Part shown: piece after piece, positions 63,101 through 64,000 of the stretch | Numbering within the stretch: position 1 is the stretch's first letter | Layout: each line of letters opens with the position of its first letter | Assembly: GCA_029465975.1 (NCBI GenBank) | Contig: CM055753.1 | Location: 1,176,035 to 1,240,034, forward strand | Length of the DNA stretch: 64,000 nt | Direction: 5' to 3' | From: Dallia pectoralis | Taxonomy: Eukaryota > Chordata > Actinopteri > Esociformes > Umbridae | Notes under the pieces: generated by a model | The model's database searches: none | Seen by the model: the letters and a program-made list of their open reading frames with translations, nothing else | What the model was told of the DNA's origin: nothing | Program-made: the position numbers and the translations under genes

Positions 63101-63343
63101 TGTTATTAAGGTGAGTGTGTATGGGTTTGGGGAAGGACTGGTATCACTGTGTTATTTTGTGTTGTTTAGGTGAGTGTGTATGGGTTCGGAGCCGACCAGT
63201 ACGGGAACTGGCACCACTACTGGGAGGTGAATCATTTGGGAGGAGCATTCCGTCACACCGGGGTGCATGATGGGGACTATGAGTACAATGTCACCCTGCT
63301 TCTGGCCGACAAACACAAGATCAAGATGTTCAAAGGCAGATGA
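50892..63343 (+). CDS. st3gal1: Beta-galactoside alpha-2,3-sialyltransferase (ST3GAL1-like), whole gene span
   Basis: Six coding exons (50892-51182, 53739-53932, 57484-57663, 58799-58844, 59088-59207, 63170-63343) join in frame to 334 residues, close to the length of mammalian ST3GAL1. Family enzymes (CAZy GT29) transfer sialic acid from CMP-Neu5Ac to the galactose of core 1 O-glycans in the Golgi lumen. Seen here: an N-terminal anchor; motif L from C133 (CAVVGNSGNL) into exon 3; motif S around PSTGFLSLMFALHICD; motif III HHYW at 292-295; VS motif H310-x4-E315. Potential N-glycosylation sites are N74, N107, N194 and N317. The C-terminus KIKMFKGR favours ST3GAL1 over ST3GAL2. Teleosts have several ST3GAL1-like paralogues, so the exact orthology is open. 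Nothing is broken. Confidence 0.92.
51485..51777 (+). mobile_element. Solo LTR in the first coding intron
   Basis: 293 bp bounded by TGTCACG and CGTGACA and flanked by the 5-bp duplication ATAAT (51480-51484, 51778-51782). A TATA-like CTATTTAAG lies near 51604 and AATAAA at 51725-51730, so its sense strand is plus. This is the product expected from LTR-LTR recombination of a gypsy-type element. It is unrelated in sequence to the 25.6-kb element. Confidence 0.85.
51838..52460. mobile_element. Dispersed repeat of salmonid/pike type
   Basis: The phrases GAGCCCTTTTTACATCAGCA, GTGGCTAGGAAAAACTCCCT and AGAGAGGAACCA match a repeat I associate with salmonid and pike genomes. No ends or coding capacity are visible. 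It is the main hint about the lineage, and it rests on memory. Confidence 0.55.
53739..53932 (+). CDS. st3gal1: st3gal1-type gene, coding exon 2 (motif L)
   Basis: The acceptor is CCCCCTAG and the donor GTGACT at 53933. The exon is 194 nt and encodes residues 98-161 plus two bases of R162. It carries a glycosylation site (NYS, 107-109) and the first part of sialylmotif L: CRSCAVVGNSGNLKGSRYG, then IDSSDVII. C136 would form the conserved disulfide with C275 of motif S. Confidence 0.9.
53933..56109. other. Intron 2, left part
   Basis: No gene or recognised repeat apart from a CA run at about 55974-56016. A stretch near 55065-55180 has a faint LTR look but no ends. Confidence 0.45.
56110..57000 (-). 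mobile_element. Decayed Tc1-like transposon in intron 2
   Basis: Phrases such as TTGACAGATGGTCTCACATT and GTTGACTCAATGATGGCACG match the reverse strand of a common teleost Tc1-like transposase gene. The frames are broken and terminal repeats are not clear. Family assignment is from memory. Confidence 0.5.
57484..57663 (+). CDS. st3gal1: st3gal1-type gene, coding exon 3
   Basis: The acceptor is CCCCTACAG and the donor GTGAGTG at 57664. The exon is 180 nt. Its first base completes R162 and its last two bases start H222. It encodes the second half of motif L (INQAPTSGYEKDVGSRTTHH, then YPES), which helps bind CMP-sialic acid, and the central fold (PFKTLDLQWIISALTTGSIK). One glycosylation site is present (N194). 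Confidence 0.9.
57896..58401. repeat. Purine-only hexamer tract in intron 3
   Basis: About 500 bp of GAGGAT, GAAGAT and GTGGAGGAT units on the plus strand, with almost no C. Frames are open on both strands (EED or WRMRRM on plus; ILLILHI on minus) because the periods are multiples of three. It lies 400 bp before the 46-nt exon 4. I treat it as intronic repeat. Confidence 0.95.
58799..58844 (+). CDS. st3gal1: st3gal1-type gene, 46-nt coding exon 4
   Basis: The acceptor is TTTTTTTTGCAG and the donor AGA|GTGAGT at 58845. It completes H222 and encodes 15 residues (TYIPVRSRIKANKDR). The very short length agrees with what I recall of the corresponding mammalian ST3GAL1 exon. It is too short to appear as an independent open frame. 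Confidence 0.88.
59088..59207 (+). CDS. st3gal1: st3gal1-type gene, coding exon 5 (motif S)
   Basis: The acceptor is TTTTGTAG and the donor ACG|GTGAGT at 59208. Forty codons in phase 0 encode residues 238-277: VLIYSPTFFKYVYDTWLE, then HGRYPSTGFLSLMFALHICD. The latter is the start of sialylmotif S, with the disulfide cysteine C275. Confidence 0.9.
59208..60351. other. Intron 5, left part
   Basis: No repeat or gene recognised. Confidence 0.45.
60352..61516 (-). mobile_element. Tc1-like transposon in intron 5, both ends present
   Basis: The terminal repeats are inverted. ATTTGATCCCCTGTTGATTT is near 60366, and the complement of ATTTGATCCCCTGCTGATTT is near 61485. The minus strand encodes a decayed transposase: GYKTIAKMLGD with TTVGAIIRIWKKH (helix-turn-helix), TMRTVRNQPRTTR, KFDNEHINDSEENW, and a glycine-rich catalytic piece near 60640. 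Frameshifts break it, and the last catalytic motif is missing. Same family as 38096-38911. Confidence 0.82.
61543..63169. repeat. 49-bp minisatellite (33 units) copying the exon 6 acceptor
   Basis: 33 units of 49 bp plus a 10-nt extension fill the intron up to exon 6. Each unit starts GTGAGTGTGTATGGGTT after TTAAG or TTTAG. Those 17 bases are also the first 17 of exon 6, and the exon's acceptor has the same TTTAG|GTGAGT junction. TTTAG units cluster between about 61870 and 62330, while most others are TTAAG. The right half is almost uniform, suggesting recent expansion. Confidence 0.97.
63170..63343 (+). CDS. st3gal1: st3gal1-type gene, last coding exon (motifs III and VS)
   Basis: The acceptor is GTGTTGTTTAG. 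The exon encodes residues 278-334 and ends in TGA. VSVYGFGAD completes motif S, NWHHYWE is motif III, HTGVHDGDYE holds the VS histidine and glutamate, and the C-terminus is KIKMFKGR. In the family, the VS histidine acts as the catalytic base. The exon begins GTGAGTGT, itself a perfect donor-like sequence, and this is the sequence amplified in the preceding intron. Confidence 0.9.
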   Translation: MSVYGFGADQYGNWHHYWEVNHLGGAFRHTGVHDGDYEYNVTLLLADKHKIKMFKGR

Positions 63344-63407
63344 GGCTGAAGATGGCTTGAGATCCGGGGTTAATGTTTGATAAGAAGTTAATGCTGGTGC
63401 CTGAAAA

Positions 63408-63413
63408 AATAAA
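63408..63413 (+). terminator. Possible polyadenylation signal
   Basis: AATAAA lies 65 bases after the stop codon. Using it would give an unusually short 3' UTR, so a more distal site beyond this window is equally possible. Confidence 0.35.
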
Positions 63414-63499
63414 TTTGCCAACTGTTTTATACTACAAGCCCATGGAACAGAGATGAATTCACTCAAACCTTCCGTAATGTGTTGATCCAAAATCTGGAG

Positions 63500-63574
63500 A
63501 TCTTCACCTTGCCTCTCCTCACTCTCTCTCCTCACCCTCTCTCCTCGCCCTCTCTCCTCACTCTCTCTCCTCAC

Positions 63575-63627
<53 letters not shown>

Positions 63628-64000
63628 ACCCTCTCTCCTCTCCCTCTCCTCTCCCTCTCTCCTCACTCTCTCTCCTCACTCTCTCTCTCTCTCTCTCCTC
63701 ACTCTCTCTCCTCACTCTCTCTCCTCACTCTCTCTCCTCACTCTCTCTCCTCACCCTCTCTCCTCACTCTCTCTCCTCACTCTCTCTCCTCACTCTCTCT
63801 CCTCATCCCTCTCCTCACCCTCTCTCCTCTCTCTCTCTCTCTCTCCCTCTCTCTCCTCACTCTCTCTCCTCACCTCTCTCCTCACCCTCTCTCCTCACTC
63901 TCTCTCCTCCCCACCCTCTCTCCCCACCCTCTCCCCACCCTCTCTCCCCACCCTCTCTCCTCACCCTCTCTCCTCACTCTCTCTCCCCACTCTCTCTCCT
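63500..64000. repeat. CT-rich microsatellite
   Basis: Runs of CTCTCTCCTCACTCT and pure TC continue to the window edge, downstream of the sialyltransferase stop codon. Confidence 0.95.

Noticed and set aside
63152..63574. 140-codon minus-strand frame
   Set aside because: Antisense to the last sialyltransferase exon and the CT microsatellite.

Overview
This is a vertebrate nuclear window, most likely from a teleost. The evidence is a split gene with canonical GT-AG introns, plus fish-type repeats: several Tc1-like transposons, hAT, L2 and Rex1-like LINEs, tRNA-derived SINEs and gypsy-type LTRs. A repeat in the gene's first coding intron (about 51838-52460) resembles one I associate with pike and salmonid genomes, so Esociformes or Salmoniformes is my best guess, from memory only.

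The one gene I can support fully lies at the right end on the + strand: a beta-galactoside alpha-2,3-sialyltransferase of the ST3GAL1 type. It has six coding exons between 50892 and 63343 that join in frame to a 334-residue type II Golgi enzyme. Its sialylmotifs L, S, III and VS are all present. A strong acceptor just before the start codon implies at least one further upstream non-coding exon. A candidate ends at 20677 but is unproven.

The rest is mobile and repetitive DNA. From 1 to 20 kb there is a Rex1-like LINE with a nested SINE, several Tc1-like remnants, a hAT element with an intact 8-bp target duplication, and a 1.3-kb foldback palindrome. From 25.6 to 29.8 kb there is a complete, very young LTR retroelement on the - strand. 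Its 440-bp LTRs differ at one base and are flanked by CCTAC duplications. It appears to lack pol and instead carries a long repeat-rich reading frame. From 30 to 50 kb minisatellite arrays alternate with L2, Rex1-like and Tc1-like fragments, including a 4.1-kb array of a 31-bp unit. Introns of the sialyltransferase hold a solo LTR, Tc1-like remnants, a 500-bp purine tract and a 33-copy 49-bp array.

Two themes stand out. First, many minisatellites here seem to have been seeded by coding sequence: hAT, L2, Rex1-like and LTR-element frames, and the last exon of the sialyltransferase. Second, the 49-bp array in the last intron repeats that exon's own acceptor and first codons, so it lays out dozens of AG|GTGAGT motifs that read as acceptor and donor at once, directly before the true exon. 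Homology calls rest on motif recognition; no database search was possible.
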